Positions 15,410 to 23,534 of a stretch of 25,758 nt of DNA are shown piece by piece. Position numbers and translations under genes: made by a program. Within the stretch, counting starts at the first letter, position 1. Each line of letters opens with the position of its first letter. Origin of the DNA: CAYSFW01 sp050329935 (GTDB lineage: Bacteria; Pseudomonadota; Gammaproteobacteria; UWMA-0217). Below the pieces are notes generated by a model that saw only the letters and a list, made by a program, of their open reading frames with translations, did no database searches and was not told where the DNA came from. The stretch covers positions 1-25,758 of the forward strand of contig JBHJOI010000030.1 of assembly GCA_050329935.1 (NCBI GenBank). The letters are read 5' to 3'.

Positions 15410-15431
15410 CCGCCGATCGCGCTATCGGCGG
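15410..15431 (+). terminator. Hairpin before the acyl-CoA synthetase gene
   Basis: CCGCCGAT (15410-15417) and ATCGGCGG (15424-15431) form an 8-bp perfect stem with loop CGCGCT. ATTCTTCT follows. It is far (about 200 bases) from the upstream gene and close (41 bases) to the next start, so it may equally be a leader structure. Confidence 0.4.
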
Positions 15432-15471
15432 ATTCTTCTAAACGACGCGGTTGTTGAACGATAAGGTAATG

Positions 15472-17277
15472 ATGGAAGAAAAACTCGATTTAAAGCACAT
15501 CCAGACCCTGCCGAGCCTGTTTCGCGCGCGGGTTGCGCAAACGCCGGACAAGATCGCGTATTGGCAATTTGATGTCGCGAGCAACACCTGGCAATCGACC
15601 ACTTGGCGCGCGATTGCGAGCGAGGTGGCGCGGTGGCAAGCCGCCATGCAGCATGACGGGTTGCGGCGCGGCGATCGGGTTGGGGTCATGTTGCGCAACA
15701 GTCGGGAGTGGGTGGTGCTTGACCAGGCGGCGTTGGGTCTGGGTTTGGTGACCGTCCCGCTCTACCTTGACGACCGCCCCGACAACGTTGCCTACATCGT
15801 TCAGGATGCCGGCATTCGCTTGTTGTTGGTGGAAGGCAAGCGCCAATGGCAGCGATTGCAGCAGGTGGGCGGCGATCTGCACGAGGTCATTCGAATCGTC
15901 AGCGTACGGACCATCGAGGAAGAGGACGAGCCGCGCGATCCGCGTCTTGAATCACTTGCGGATTGGATCTTTGGTCTACACGGCACGCTAGTCAGCGATG
16001 ACTGCGATGCGCGCGATCTGGCAACGATCGTCTACACCTCCGGTACGACCGGGCGCCCCAAGGGCGTCATGCTCAGTCATGACAATATTCTGTTCAACGT
16101 CTCTGGCGCCAACAGTTGCGCCGAATTGGGGGGTGGCGATCGATTTCTCTCGTTTTTGCCGCTTTCGCACATGCTGGAGCGCACTGGAGGTTACTACCTG
16201 CCAATGCTGGTGGCTGCCGAGGTGTCGTTCGCGCGGTCCGTCAATCAACTCGCGGAGGACTTGCAGACCCAGCGACCGACCGTGTTGATTTCGGTGCCAC
16301 GGATCTACGAGCGGTTTCATGCCCGCATCCTGCAGAATCTCAAGAAGCAGCCAGCCATTAAGCGCCGCCTGTTCCAAACCGCGGTGCGAATTGGCTGGCA
16401 GCGATTTCTGCATGAGCAGGGGCGTGGCGGCTGGCGCCCTGGATTCGTGTTATGGCCAATCCTCAAGAATAAGGTCGCCGACAAGCTGCTCGGACTGTTG
16501 GGTGGGCGATTGCGTTTCGCGATTTGCGGCGGCGCCGCGATGCCGCCCGAAGTGGCGCGCGAATTCATCGGGTTGGGCCTGACGTTACTGCAAGGTTATG
16601 GCTTGACCGAAACCAGTCCCGTGATCAGCGTCAATCGTCCCGAGGATAACATTCCCGAGAGCATCGGCACCGTGTTGCCGGGGATCGAGGTCATGGTCGG
16701 CGCCAACGATGAATTGCTCACGCGCAGTCGCTCGGTGATGCTGGGGTACTGGAACAATGCCGCGGCAACCGCGGCTACGATCGATGCCGACGGCTGGTTG
16801 CACACCGGTGATCAGGCGCGCATAGATGCCGCCGGTCATCTGTACATAACCGGGCGGATAAAGGACATCATCGTACTCGGAAACGGGGAAAAGGTGCCGC
16901 CGGCGGATATGGAAATGGCGATCGCCCTCGACCCGTTGTTCGATCAGGTCATGTTACTGGGCGAAGGACGGGCTTATCTCGCAGCGCTGGTCGTGCTCAA
17001 CCCAGACGAATGGAAGTCGCTGAGCGAGATGCTCGCCGTCGATCCGGCGGATCCCGAAAGCCTGCACCACAAATTCGTGCAGAAGGCGGTTTTGGCGCGT
17101 GTGAATGACTCGATTCGCGCGTTTCCCGGTTTTGCGCAGGTTCGTCGCGTGCATATCGCGCTGGACCCGTGGACCATCGAATCCGGCTTGATCACGCCGA
17201 CCATGAAAATGAAGCGTGCGCAGATCGTCAAGCGCTTCAATCGCGAAATCGAGCGTCTATTCGGTGACGCGGCATGA
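15472..17277 (+). CDS. Long-chain acyl-CoA synthetase (AMP-forming, FAA1/FadD15-like)
   Basis: The 601-residue protein belongs to the ANL adenylating enzymes. It has the P-loop-like Y-T-S-G-T-T-G-R-P-K-G motif at about 188-198, the Y-G-L-T-E-T-S-P motif near 378-385, and the hinge motif G-W-L-H-T-G-D with I-T-G-R-I-K-D further on. Its length and architecture match COG1022 long-chain ligases, which activate fatty acids to acyl-CoA through an acyl-AMP at the membrane face. Start: ATG codons lie at 15469 and 15472; AAGG at 15463-15466 fits the second best. The stop overlaps the thioesterase start (ATGA), so the two proteins are made together. The exact chain-length preference cannot be read from the sequence. 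Confidence 0.93.
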   Translation: MEEKLDLKHIQTLPSLFRARVAQTPDKIAYWQFDVASNTWQSTTWRAIASEVARWQAAMQHDGLRRGDRVGVMLRNSREWVVLDQAALGLGLVTVPLYLDDRPDNVAYIVQDAGIRLLLVEGKRQWQRLQQVGGDLHEVIRIVSVRTIEEEDEPRDPRLESLADWIFGLHGTLVSDDCDARDLATIVYTSGTTGRPKGVMLSHDNILFNVSGANSCAELGGGDRFLSFLPLSHMLERTGGYYLPMLVAAEVSFARSVNQLAEDLQTQRPTVLISVPRIYERFHARILQNLKKQPAIKRRLFQTAVRIGWQRFLHEQGRGGWRPGFVLWPILKNKVADKLLGLLGGRLRFAICGGAAMPPEVAREFIGLGLTLLQGYGLTETSPVISVNRPEDNIPESIGTVLPGIEVMVGANDELLTRSRSVMLGYWNNAAATAATIDADGWLHTGDQARIDAAGHLYITGRIKDIIVLGNGEKVPPADMEMAIALDPLFDQVMLLGEGRAYLAALVVLNPDEWKSLSEMLAVDPADPESLHHKFVQKAVLARVNDSIRAFPGFAQVRRVHIALDPWTIESGLITPTMKMKRAQIVKRFNREIERLFGDAA

Positions 17278-17663
17278 GCGTGTCAATGCCGCCGTTGGAG
17301 CATTTGCAGGTACGTGTTCCGGCGATGCCGGAGCATACCAGCGCTGGGGGCGACATATTCGGCGGCTGGATCATGGCCCAGGTGGATGTCGCGGGCAGCG
17401 TGCCCGCCGTGCGCCGCAGTCGCGGCCGCGTGGTCACGGTCGCGGTCAAGGAGTTCCTGTTTCTGCAACCGGTGTTTGTCGGCGACATGGTGAGCATCTT
17501 CGCCTGGATCGAGGGCGTCGGGACTTCGTCGATGACCGTGGTGGCGGAGGTTTACGTTGAACGCAATCCGCATTCGCCGGAAACGGTGCAAGTCGCGTCG
17601 GCTCGACTCGTCTACGTCGCGGTCGACGATCAAGGGCGCCCGCGCGCGGTCGAAGCGGACTGA
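17274..17663 (+). CDS. Acyl-CoA thioesterase, hotdog fold (YciA-like)
   Basis: This 129-residue single hotdog domain has the YciA/Acot signature G-G-D-I-F-G-G-W-I-M with catalytic-type aspartate D38 in A-Q-V-D-V-A-G. YciA-type enzymes hydrolyse a broad set of acyl-CoAs in the cytosol. One difference from the common pattern is that the residue that is usually Asn before the glycine of the motif is Ser23. It overlaps the acyl-CoA synthetase by 4 bases, a strong sign of coupling, and is followed 29 bases later by a YhdH/AcuI-like reductase. A role in recycling CoA or balancing acyl-CoA pools is inferred from the pairing. Confidence 0.92.
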   Translation: MSVSMPPLEHLQVRVPAMPEHTSAGGDIFGGWIMAQVDVAGSVPAVRRSRGRVVTVAVKEFLFLQPVFVGDMVSIFAWIEGVGTSSMTVVAEVYVERNPHSPETVQVASARLVYVAVDDQGRPRAVEAD

Positions 17664-17692
17664 TTACTGGTGTTAATCGGAGAGAACGCATC

Positions 17693-18673
17693 ATGAGCGA
17701 AACGGCCAAGGCTTTAAGGGTCCATGCGGATGGGGCGGTCCGGATCGAAGACTGCCCCGTGACACCGCCGGGGCTTGGCGAACTGTCCATACGTGCTCGT
17801 TACTCGGCGATCAATTACAAGGATGCGCTGGCGGTGACGGGGACCGGCAAGATTCTGCGCAGCCTACCGATGACGCCGGGTATCGATGTCGCGGGCGAGG
17901 TCGAGCGGTCCTCCGATCCGCGTTTCGAACCTGGAGACCCGGTGTTGGTGACGGGGCGTGGCATGGGCGAGCGCGTCGACGGTGCGTTTGCCGAGCGGGT
18001 GACGGTCAAGGCGGACCACGTCGTCGCGCTGCCAACGGGGATGAGTCTGCTCGAGGCTGCGGCGCTCGGCACGGCTGGATTCACTGCGGCGTTGGCGTTG
18101 CTGCGACTGTTGGACAATCACCAGGCGCCCGCGCTGGGTCCGCTGCTGATCACCGGCGCGAGCGGTGGCGTCGGCTCGATCGCGGTGAGTCTGTTTGCCG
18201 GACAGGGTTACGAGGTTGTCGCGTTGTCGGGCAAGCCCGAGTTGGCCGATTGGCTGCGCGGGCTTGGGGCTCAGCAGGTGTTGCTGCGGCACGATCTCGA
18301 AATGGGCGAGCGACCGCTGGAATCCGCGCGCTGGGGGGGCGCGGTTGACAACCTGGGCGGCGACACGCTGGCCTGGATCACGCGCACGACCAAGCCAATG
18401 GGTAATATCGCCGCGATCGGGCTCGCGTCCGGCGTCGAACTGCATACGACCGTGATGCCCTTTATTTTGCGCGGGGTCAGTTTGATAGGCATCGACTCGG
18501 TGAATTGTCCCGACACCATGCGATCGACGATCTGGTCAAGGCTGGCGCATGACTGGAAGCCGCCGCGTCTGGACGCGATCGTGGCTGGCCAGCTCGGGTT
18601 GGACGAAATCGAGGCCTATTGTCAGCAAATGCTTGCGGGCAAGACACACGGCCGGATGGTGGTGCGGCTCTGA
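17693..18673 (+). CDS. YhdH/AcuI-family medium-chain reductase (acrylyl-CoA reductase-like)
   Basis: The 326-residue protein is a zinc-free medium-chain dehydrogenase/reductase. It has the N-terminal Y-S-A-I-N-Y-K-D-A-L and P-G-I-D-V-A-G-E-V motifs, a Rossmann nucleotide loop T-G-A-S-G-G-V-G-S (about 153-161), and the family-typical G-I-D-S-V and H-G-R-M-V-V C-terminus. Known members reduce acrylyl-CoA to propionyl-CoA with NADPH and protect against acrylate toxicity. It starts with GGAGAG 8 bases upstream. It may belong to the same transcript as the two preceding lipid genes. Assignment to the family is secure; the physiological substrate, acrylyl-CoA or another enone, is inferred. Confidence 0.92.
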   Translation: MSETAKALRVHADGAVRIEDCPVTPPGLGELSIRARYSAINYKDALAVTGTGKILRSLPMTPGIDVAGEVERSSDPRFEPGDPVLVTGRGMGERVDGAFAERVTVKADHVVALPTGMSLLEAAALGTAGFTAALALLRLLDNHQAPALGPLLITGASGGVGSIAVSLFAGQGYEVVALSGKPELADWLRGLGAQQVLLRHDLEMGERPLESARWGGAVDNLGGDTLAWITRTTKPMGNIAAIGLASGVELHTTVMPFILRGVSLIGIDSVNCPDTMRSTIWSRLAHDWKPPRLDAIVAGQLGLDEIEAYCQQMLAGKTHGRMVVRL

Positions 18674-18737
18674 GGCGCGTTGCACGGTTCACGCACCGCT
18701 TTTTACAAGATTTTTCATCCTGTCGTAACCCGCTGGC

Positions 18738-18743
18738 TATACT
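18738..18743 (+). promoter_or_regulatory. Candidate -10 hexamer before the 164-aa unknown gene
   Basis: TATACT matches 5 of 6 consensus bases and lies 100 bases upstream of the start. The -35 region is weak. Confidence 0.35.
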
Positions 18744-18843
18744 GTTTACGGCCAGGAAACGCGTTTTTATCGGCGAAGCAAGCGCGCGGCTTCGTGGCGT
18801 TTAATCGACTTATCAAAAAGCCAAATTCAGGAGAATCGTAAGA

Positions 18844-19338
18844 ATGTCGTCCAAATCAGACTACAGCGCCGAAGAATGGCAGTTGCTGGTGGATGTGCCG
18901 ATGTTGGTGGGTGCGGCCGTCATGGTGATCGGCAAGAGCGGTCTCGGTACGATGAAGGAGTCGTTCGCGCTCGCGCAGCAGACGTTGGGTGCAATTAAAT
19001 CCTATCCGAATAATTCATTGATTCAATCGGTCCTGCAATCGCGGTTGCAAGAGGGGCAAAAATCCTCGATCGAATCCTTCAGTCACCCGATGTTGAAGCT
19101 GCCGCCGGAGGCCTTCAAGGATGCGGTTGTTGCGAAATGCCGCGAAGCGAGCGAGTTGCTCGCTGCGAAATCCACGCCCGCCGAGGCGGACGAATTCAAT
19201 GGTTGGCTAGACGAAATCGCGGACAAAGTCGCGCACGCTGCCTCAGAGGGCGGCGTGCTGGGCTTCGGCGGCACCCAATTCAGCGAACCGGAGCGGCTCG
19301 CGATCAACGAGATTCAAGCTGCGTTACGCTCCGCCTAG
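18844..19338 (+). CDS. Conserved-looking protein of unknown function (164 aa)
   Basis: The function is not recognised. The 164-residue protein looks globular. Its N-terminal part (about residues 10-40, E-W-Q-L-L-V-D-V-P then G-K-S-G-L-G-T) is hydrophobic enough to be a buried helix or a short membrane-associated segment. The C-terminal half is rich in A, E and K, with the glycine motif G-V-L-G-F-G-G near 138-144. There are no catalytic motifs or metal sites. The ribosome binding site AGGAGA at 18829-18834 precedes the ATG by 9 bases, and the codon use is like the neighbours, so it is a real gene. It stands alone with a probable promoter and faces the convergent redoxin gene. Confidence 0.8.
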   Translation: MSSKSDYSAEEWQLLVDVPMLVGAAVMVIGKSGLGTMKESFALAQQTLGAIKSYPNNSLIQSVLQSRLQEGQKSSIESFSHPMLKLPPEAFKDAVVAKCREASELLAAKSTPAEADEFNGWLDEIADKVAHAASEGGVLGFGGTQFSEPERLAINEIQAALRSA

Positions 19339-19406
19339 CGTTCCCTTTGATCGAGCCGACGCCCAGCGGCATAGGCTCGTTTCAAGGTCTCAGCGCCGAT
19401 ACCGCG

Positions 19407-19985
19407 TCAACCGTAATAGTCGGGTTCGTTACCGGGCATCCATTTGATGTTGCAGCCCAAACTCGGCCTTTGGTCGGAAGCGGGGGCCTTGCTCGCGAGA
19501 ACCGCGTCGGTGGCCGCGCGCAGATCGGCACCGTCATTCGGAGCGTCGTTACCGGGACGTGCGCCATCGAACTGGCCTCGATACACCAGTTTGCCCTCAC
19601 CATCGAACAGGAAGAAATCCGGGGTGCAGGCGGCGCGGTAAGCCTTGGCAACGGCTTGGGTGGCGTCGAACAGGTACGGAAACGGGTAGCCTTTCTCGGC
19701 CGCGACAGCCGCCATTTTGTCGGGTGCATCGTCGGGATGCGAGGTGACGTCATTCGAATTGATAGCGACGACGCCGAGGCCTTTGTCGCCATACTCCCGT
19801 GCAAATGCGACGAAAGCGTCGTGAATGTGCAACACAAACGGACAGTGGTTGCAGATAAACGCAACCAGCAAGGGTTTGCCCGCGAACGCGACCGATCCGA
19901 CCGCTTTCCCGGTCAGGGGTTCGATTAATTCGAAGGGTGGTAGGTGTGTGCCGAGGTCCAGCATCGTGGAGGGTGTACGGGCCAT
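19407..19985 (-). CDS. Thioredoxin-like/redoxin (AhpC/TSA-type fold)
   Basis: The 192-residue protein has no signal peptide. A thioredoxin-like redox motif C45-N-H-C48-P-F follows a beta strand, and a later C-T-P-D-F-F-L-F-D (about 120) gives the cis-proline loop. An extra conserved-looking cysteine occurs near the C-terminus in S-L-G-C-N-I-K-W. This combination is typical of the cytosolic redoxin family annotated as thioredoxin family protein. It probably reduces disulfides or peroxides, but no specific partner is visible. The AGGAG site lies 7 bases before the ATG. It converges on the unknown gene at 18844 and is divergent to the DUF1269-like gene, sharing the region with the IscR-like dyad. 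Confidence 0.9.
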   Translation of the reverse strand: MARTPSTMLDLGTHLPPFELIEPLTGKAVGSVAFAGKPLLVAFICNHCPFVLHIHDAFVAFAREYGDKGLGVVAINSNDVTSHPDDAPDKMAAVAAEKGYPFPYLFDATQAVAKAYRAACTPDFFLFDGEGKLVYRGQFDGARPGNDAPNDGADLRAATDAVLASKAPASDQRPSLGCNIKWMPGNEPDYYG

Positions 19986-20058
19986 GCGTGTCTCCTGGTT
20001 CTAGATTTCGAGCGCCGGATTATACCGGCAACCGTCGCGAGCGGCCGTTTGTGCGACT

Positions 20059-20083
20059 GATCTTGACTATACTACTCAAGTAA
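20059..20083. promoter_or_regulatory. IscR type 1/Rrf2-like dyad in the promoter region of the DUF1269-like gene
   Basis: The segment CTTGACTATACTACTCAAG and flanks match about 19 of 25 positions of the published E. coli IscR type 1 consensus. TTGACT here could also serve as a -35 hexamer, or TATACT (20068-20073) as a -10. It lies 34-58 bases before the start. Confidence 0.4.
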
Positions 20084-20117
20084 TCATCGTACATCTGACC
20101 TTACAAGGAGGCGACTT

Positions 20118-20627
20118 GTGAAACGTCGAGTGTATTTTGTACTCCCGGATGCCGCGACCGCGCACGCGGTCGAACGCGACCTGTTGCTGGCTCGGGTCGA
20201 TGATCGTCACATGCATTTCATGGCCAAGGATGAATCGGGTTTGCGCGACTTGCCGATCGCGGATTTTACCCAGCGCACCGATCTGATTCCCGGCATGGAG
20301 CATGGACTGATAGCGGGTGGGGTGACCGGCGCGCTCGCGGGCGGTATCGCCTGGGCATTGCAGTTCTCGATGAATATCGGATTGGGCATCGTCCTGATCC
20401 TCGCGCTGCTCGGCGCCGTGCTGGGCGTGTGGTTCGCGGGGATGATCGGCATCGGCATACCTAATTCCCGGCTGAAGCGGTTCGAGCGTACCCTGGATGA
20501 GGGGCATGTCTTGCTGATGGTGGATGTCAACAAGATGCGCGTCGACGAGATCAACGAAATCGTTCGCGCGCATTTCAAGGACGCCCAGGCGTTTGGCGAG
20601 GAGCCGACAATTCCGGCGTTTCCTTGA
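20118..20627 (+). CDS. DUF1269-like membrane protein with glycine-zipper segment
   Basis: The 169-residue protein has a soluble N-terminal domain (about 1-55) resembling the general-stress-protein 17M type, with a beta-alpha start R-V-Y-F-V-L-P-D. A glycine-rich double membrane segment follows (about 63-115, with G-G-V-T-G-A-L-A-G-G and G-L-G-I repeated small residues), then a charged C-terminal tail. This fits the DUF1269 family of small inner-membrane proteins. The strong AAGGAGG at 20104-20110 and the GTG 7 bases later set the start. It is divergent from the redoxin and precedes the hydrogenase operon by 144 bases. No function is known for the family. Confidence 0.8.
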   Translation: MKRRVYFVLPDAATAHAVERDLLLARVDDRHMHFMAKDESGLRDLPIADFTQRTDLIPGMEHGLIAGGVTGALAGGIAWALQFSMNIGLGIVLILALLGAVLGVWFAGMIGIGIPNSRLKRFERTLDEGHVLLMVDVNKMRVDEINEIVRAHFKDAQAFGEEPTIPAFP

Positions 20628-20771
20628 ATCGATACTACAACGGCCCCGCGCCGAATCGCGAGGCGGATTGCATGATCTTTCGACACCGCGTCGCCTCGCG
20701 GCATGCGTGGCGTCAAAACGCCTGCCCATCCATGGTCTAGACTCTAGCAACAGGACCATCGGCAAAGGCGA

Positions 20772-21866
20772 GTGAGCTGCGTGCATTTTTTACCTCGAAT
20801 AGGATTCGACCGCTTGATCGAAGTGCTGCGGCAGCAGGGGTTTGACTGCCATGGGCCGGTCGTACGCGATGGGGCGATCGTGTATGCGCCAATCGAGTCG
20901 GCTGACGAGATCGTGCCGGCCGGCGTTACCGAGCAGCAGCGGCCTGGCGAGTATCGGCTGACTCGCAACCCGGGCCCGCGCCGATTTAATTGGGCCGCTC
21001 CGGCGCAATCGCTCAAGCCGATGCTATTCAAGCCGCGGGAGAACCTCTGGCGGTGTACGCGCGAGGCGAATGGCACGTTGACATTCAGCGAAGCCAAACC
21101 TGAGTCCACTTTGCGCGCCGTGATTGGCGTTCGCGCCTGCGATCTGGCTGCGTTGGTACTGCAAGACCGTCATTTCCTCGGCAATCTGCGCGATCCCTAT
21201 TACGCGGCGCAGCGGAAATCGCTGTTTACCGTGGCGGTGCATTGTACGCGCCCCGCCGAAACCTGTTTTTGCGCCTCGACCGGTGACGGGCCGCACGCCG
21301 ACGCGGGCTACGATCTGGCGTTGCACGAGCTCGACGAGGGTTATTTGCTCGAAGTCGGCTCTCGCGCTGGCGAGGCGGTCGCGGCGGAGTTGCCGCTCGA
21401 CGCGGCCGACCCCGAGCAAATCCGGCGTGCCAACGTCGAATTGCGTGATGCCACTGAGGTTCAGCAACGCGCGTTGCCGGGGCGCCATCTGCGGGAGTCG
21501 TTGATGGCTCGGCAAGACCATCCGCGCTGGGCTCAGGTGGCCAGCCGCTGCCTCGCGTGCGGTAACTGTACCTCGGTCTGTCCGACGTGTTTTTGCCATG
21601 CCGAGGAAGAGGCACCGGACCTCGATGGCGCGACCACGCGCCACGAGCGGGTGTGGGATTCGTGCTTCACGCAAGGCCATAGTTATATTCATGGCATCGT
21701 CATTCGGTCCGATACCCAGTTGCGATACCGTCAATGGTTGACGCACAAACTGGCCACCTGGCACGACCAATATGGTCGTAGTGGTTGCACCGGTTGCGGT
21801 CGTTGCATCACTTGGTGCCCGGTTGGAATTGATCTCACCGCCGAAGCCCACGCGCTTTTGAGGTAG
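20772..21866 (+). CDS. hyhB: Group 3b [NiFe] hydrogenase, beta (iron-sulfur) subunit
   Basis: The 364-residue protein matches the sulfhydrogenase beta subunit that relays electrons between the diaphorase and hydrogenase modules. Two ferredoxin-type motifs are visible: C260-x2-C-x2-C-x3-C-P (to about 273) and C339-T-G-C-G-R-C-I-T-W-C-P-V (to about 352). Further cysteines occur in T-C-F-C-A-S and C-P-T-C-F-C-H. The N-terminal half is the usual less conserved domain. The start is uncertain: GTG 20772 has AAAGG only 3 bases upstream, while GTG 20781 is 12 bases away. It is the first gene of the operon and ends 3 bases before the gamma subunit. The complex is cytosolic and oxidises or evolves H2 with NAD(P); some members also reduce sulfur. 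Confidence 0.93.
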   Translation: MSCVHFLPRIGFDRLIEVLRQQGFDCHGPVVRDGAIVYAPIESADEIVPAGVTEQQRPGEYRLTRNPGPRRFNWAAPAQSLKPMLFKPRENLWRCTREANGTLTFSEAKPESTLRAVIGVRACDLAALVLQDRHFLGNLRDPYYAAQRKSLFTVAVHCTRPAETCFCASTGDGPHADAGYDLALHELDEGYLLEVGSRAGEAVAAELPLDAADPEQIRRANVELRDATEVQQRALPGRHLRESLMARQDHPRWAQVASRCLACGNCTSVCPTCFCHAEEEAPDLDGATTRHERVWDSCFTQGHSYIHGIVIRSDTQLRYRQWLTHKLATWHDQYGRSGCTGCGRCITWCPVGIDLTAEAHALLR

Positions 21867-21869
21867 CTC

Positions 21870-22727
21870 ATGTTCGCGAACGCCTTGGAATCGACGCAAA
21901 ACCTCTATCTGCCGGAAGAGGCCGAAATCGTCGAGCGCACCCAGGATTCGCGCACGATCTTCACCTGGCGGCTGCGATTCACCGATCCCGCGCGGCAGGC
22001 GGCCTATCGCTTTCAGCCGGGGCAGTTCAACATGATCTACTTGCACGGCGTTGGCGAGGTACCGATCTCCATCGTCTCGGATATCGCGGAAACCGATTAT
22101 TTCGACCACACGATTCGCGCGGTCGGGCGGGTCACCCACGCGTTGGCGCGACTCAAGCCCGGCGATAGGATCGGTATCCGCGGCCCGTTCGGTCGCGGCT
22201 GGCCGATGCACGCGGCGCAACGGCACGACGTGTTGATCATGACCGGCGGCCTCGGCTGCGCGCCGGTGGTGTCGGTGATCGAGCATGTGCTGCGGCGCCG
22301 CGAGCGCTACGGCCGACTGACCATTCTGCAGGGCGTCAAGCACAGCGAGGATCTGATCTGGCGCGAACGGTATGAGCGCTGGATGCAGGTGCCGAACACC
22401 CGGGTCGCGTTGGCCGCCGATATCGCTAGTCCGGGATGGAAATGGCACGTCGGTCTGGTGACGCAGTTGCTCGATCAGGCCGATATCGATCACGCCAGGA
22501 CCATGACGATGATCTGTGGTCCCGAGCCGATGATGCGCGCGACAGCCGAACAACTGGTCGCCCGTGGCATGTCCGCGGATCATCTCTGGCTCAGCATGGA
22601 ACGCAACATGCAATGCGCGGTTGGGCATTGTGGCCACTGTCAGTTCGGGCCACATTTCGTTTGCCGCGATGGTCCGGTGTTTCCGTATATCGAGATTAAG
22701 TCGCTGCTCGGCGTCAAGGGGTTTTGA
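21870..22727 (+). CDS. hyhG: Group 3b [NiFe] hydrogenase, gamma (FAD/NAD(P)-reductase) subunit
   Basis: The 285-residue protein belongs to the ferredoxin-NADP reductase-like family. It has the FAD-binding segment F-Q-P-G-Q-F and V-P-I-S-I at about 48-68, the nucleotide-binding G-G-L-G-C-A-P near 125-131, and C-G-P-E-P-M-M around 214. A C-terminal [2Fe-2S] motif has cysteines C249, C254, C257 and C265, as in the dihydroorotate dehydrogenase electron-transfer subunit. It takes the electrons from beta and passes them to NAD(P). Its stop abuts the start of the delta subunit. One small difference is Cys in place of the usual Leu or Ile in the nucleotide loop. Confidence 0.95.
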   Translation: MFANALESTQNLYLPEEAEIVERTQDSRTIFTWRLRFTDPARQAAYRFQPGQFNMIYLHGVGEVPISIVSDIAETDYFDHTIRAVGRVTHALARLKPGDRIGIRGPFGRGWPMHAAQRHDVLIMTGGLGCAPVVSVIEHVLRRRERYGRLTILQGVKHSEDLIWRERYERWMQVPNTRVALAADIASPGWKWHVGLVTQLLDQADIDHARTMTMICGPEPMMRATAEQLVARGMSADHLWLSMERNMQCAVGHCGHCQFGPHFVCRDGPVFPYIEIKSLLGVKGF

Positions 22728-23534
22728 ATGGCGTTGCAACTTCCGCAAAGGCCGCGCATCGCGGTTCACAAATTCAGTTCCTGCGACGGTTGTCAGTTGG
22801 CATTCCTGGATCTCGGCGAGCAGCTGTTGCAGTTGGCGGGTCTGGTCGAGATCGTGCATTTTCTGGAGGCGGGGCCGAGCGATGCCGAGGCTGAGGTTGA
22901 GATCGCCTTTGTCGAAGGCAGCATTTCGACCGATGAAGAACTCGAACGGATACGCTTGGTGCGCAAACACTGTCGCTATTTGGTCACGATCGGTGCCTGT
23001 GCGACCTCGGGTGGTCTGCAGGCGCTGCGCAATCTCGGCGAATCGGAATCCGACTGGCGTCGCGCGATTTATGCGCGACCGGAGTTTATTCGCACCCTCG
23101 CGCACGCGTCTCCGATTCGCGACCACGTCACGGTGGATTGGGAATTATGGGGATGCCCGATCAACGCGCGCCAGATCGTGGCCGCGGTGCGGGCGTTGTT
23201 GTCCGGCGTGCCACCGGTCGCGGAGCAGGATAAGGTGTGTCTTGAGTGCAAGCGCCAGCAGACGGTTTGCGTCATGGTCGCGCACGGCCAACCGTGCCTC
23301 GGCCCGGTGACGCGCACCGGCTGCGGCGCGCTGTGCCCGAGCTTTGGGCGTGATTGTTACGGATGCTATGGACCGGCCGAAGCCGTCAACGTGCATAGTC
23401 TCGCGCATCGGATGCTCGGTTTTGGACTGGCACCAGATGCGGTGCGGCGGCGTTTCAAACTGATCCACAGCGCGGCGCCGGCGTTTCGAGGTGCCGTGTT
23501 GTCGGTGCCGTCGGAGTCGGGGTCAGTGGTATGA
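22728..23534 (+). CDS. hyhS: Group 3b [NiFe] hydrogenase, delta (small) subunit
   Basis: The 268-residue protein is the small subunit, related to NuoB (complex I 20-kDa). The proximal cluster is bound by C19-D-G-C22, a G-A-C motif and a G-C-P motif. A C-terminal cysteine-rich half (about 166-225, starting C-L-E-C and continuing through G-C-G-A-L-C-P and C-Y-G-C-Y) binds two further clusters. There is no twin-arginine signal, so the enzyme stays in the cytosol as expected of group 3. It overlaps the large subunit by 4 bases (ATGA), which helps keep equal amounts of the two subunits. Confidence 0.95.
   Translation: MALQLPQRPRIAVHKFSSCDGCQLAFLDLGEQLLQLAGLVEIVHFLEAGPSDAEAEVEIAFVEGSISTDEELERIRLVRKHCRYLVTIGACATSGGLQALRNLGESESDWRRAIYARPEFIRTLAHASPIRDHVTVDWELWGCPINARQIVAAVRALLSGVPPVAEQDKVCLECKRQQTVCVMVAHGQPCLGPVTRTGCGALCPSFGRDCYGCYGPAEAVNVHSLAHRMLGFGLAPDAVRRRFKLIHSAAPAFRGAVLSVPSESGSVV

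Noticed and set aside
19137..19928. 263-codon + strand open frame
   Set aside because: It overlaps the unknown gene in another frame and runs antisense to the redoxin, which has the C-N-H-C-P-F site and a good ribosome binding site.
20628..20771. Sigma-54 or sigma-70 promoter in front of the hydrogenase operon
   Set aside because: I looked for GG-N10-GC and for paired -35/-10 hexamers. The closest GG/GC pairs have 11 or 13 bases between them and no good hexamer pair was found, so no promoter is called. A 6-bp inverted repeat (20732-20737 with 20754-20759) is too short to interpret.
21024..23126. 700-codon open frame on the - strand
   Set aside because: It lies wholly antisense to the hydrogenase beta, gamma and delta genes, which have clear motifs and tight spacing. 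Long antisense frames are expected in GC-rich coding DNA. The product has no recognisable domain.
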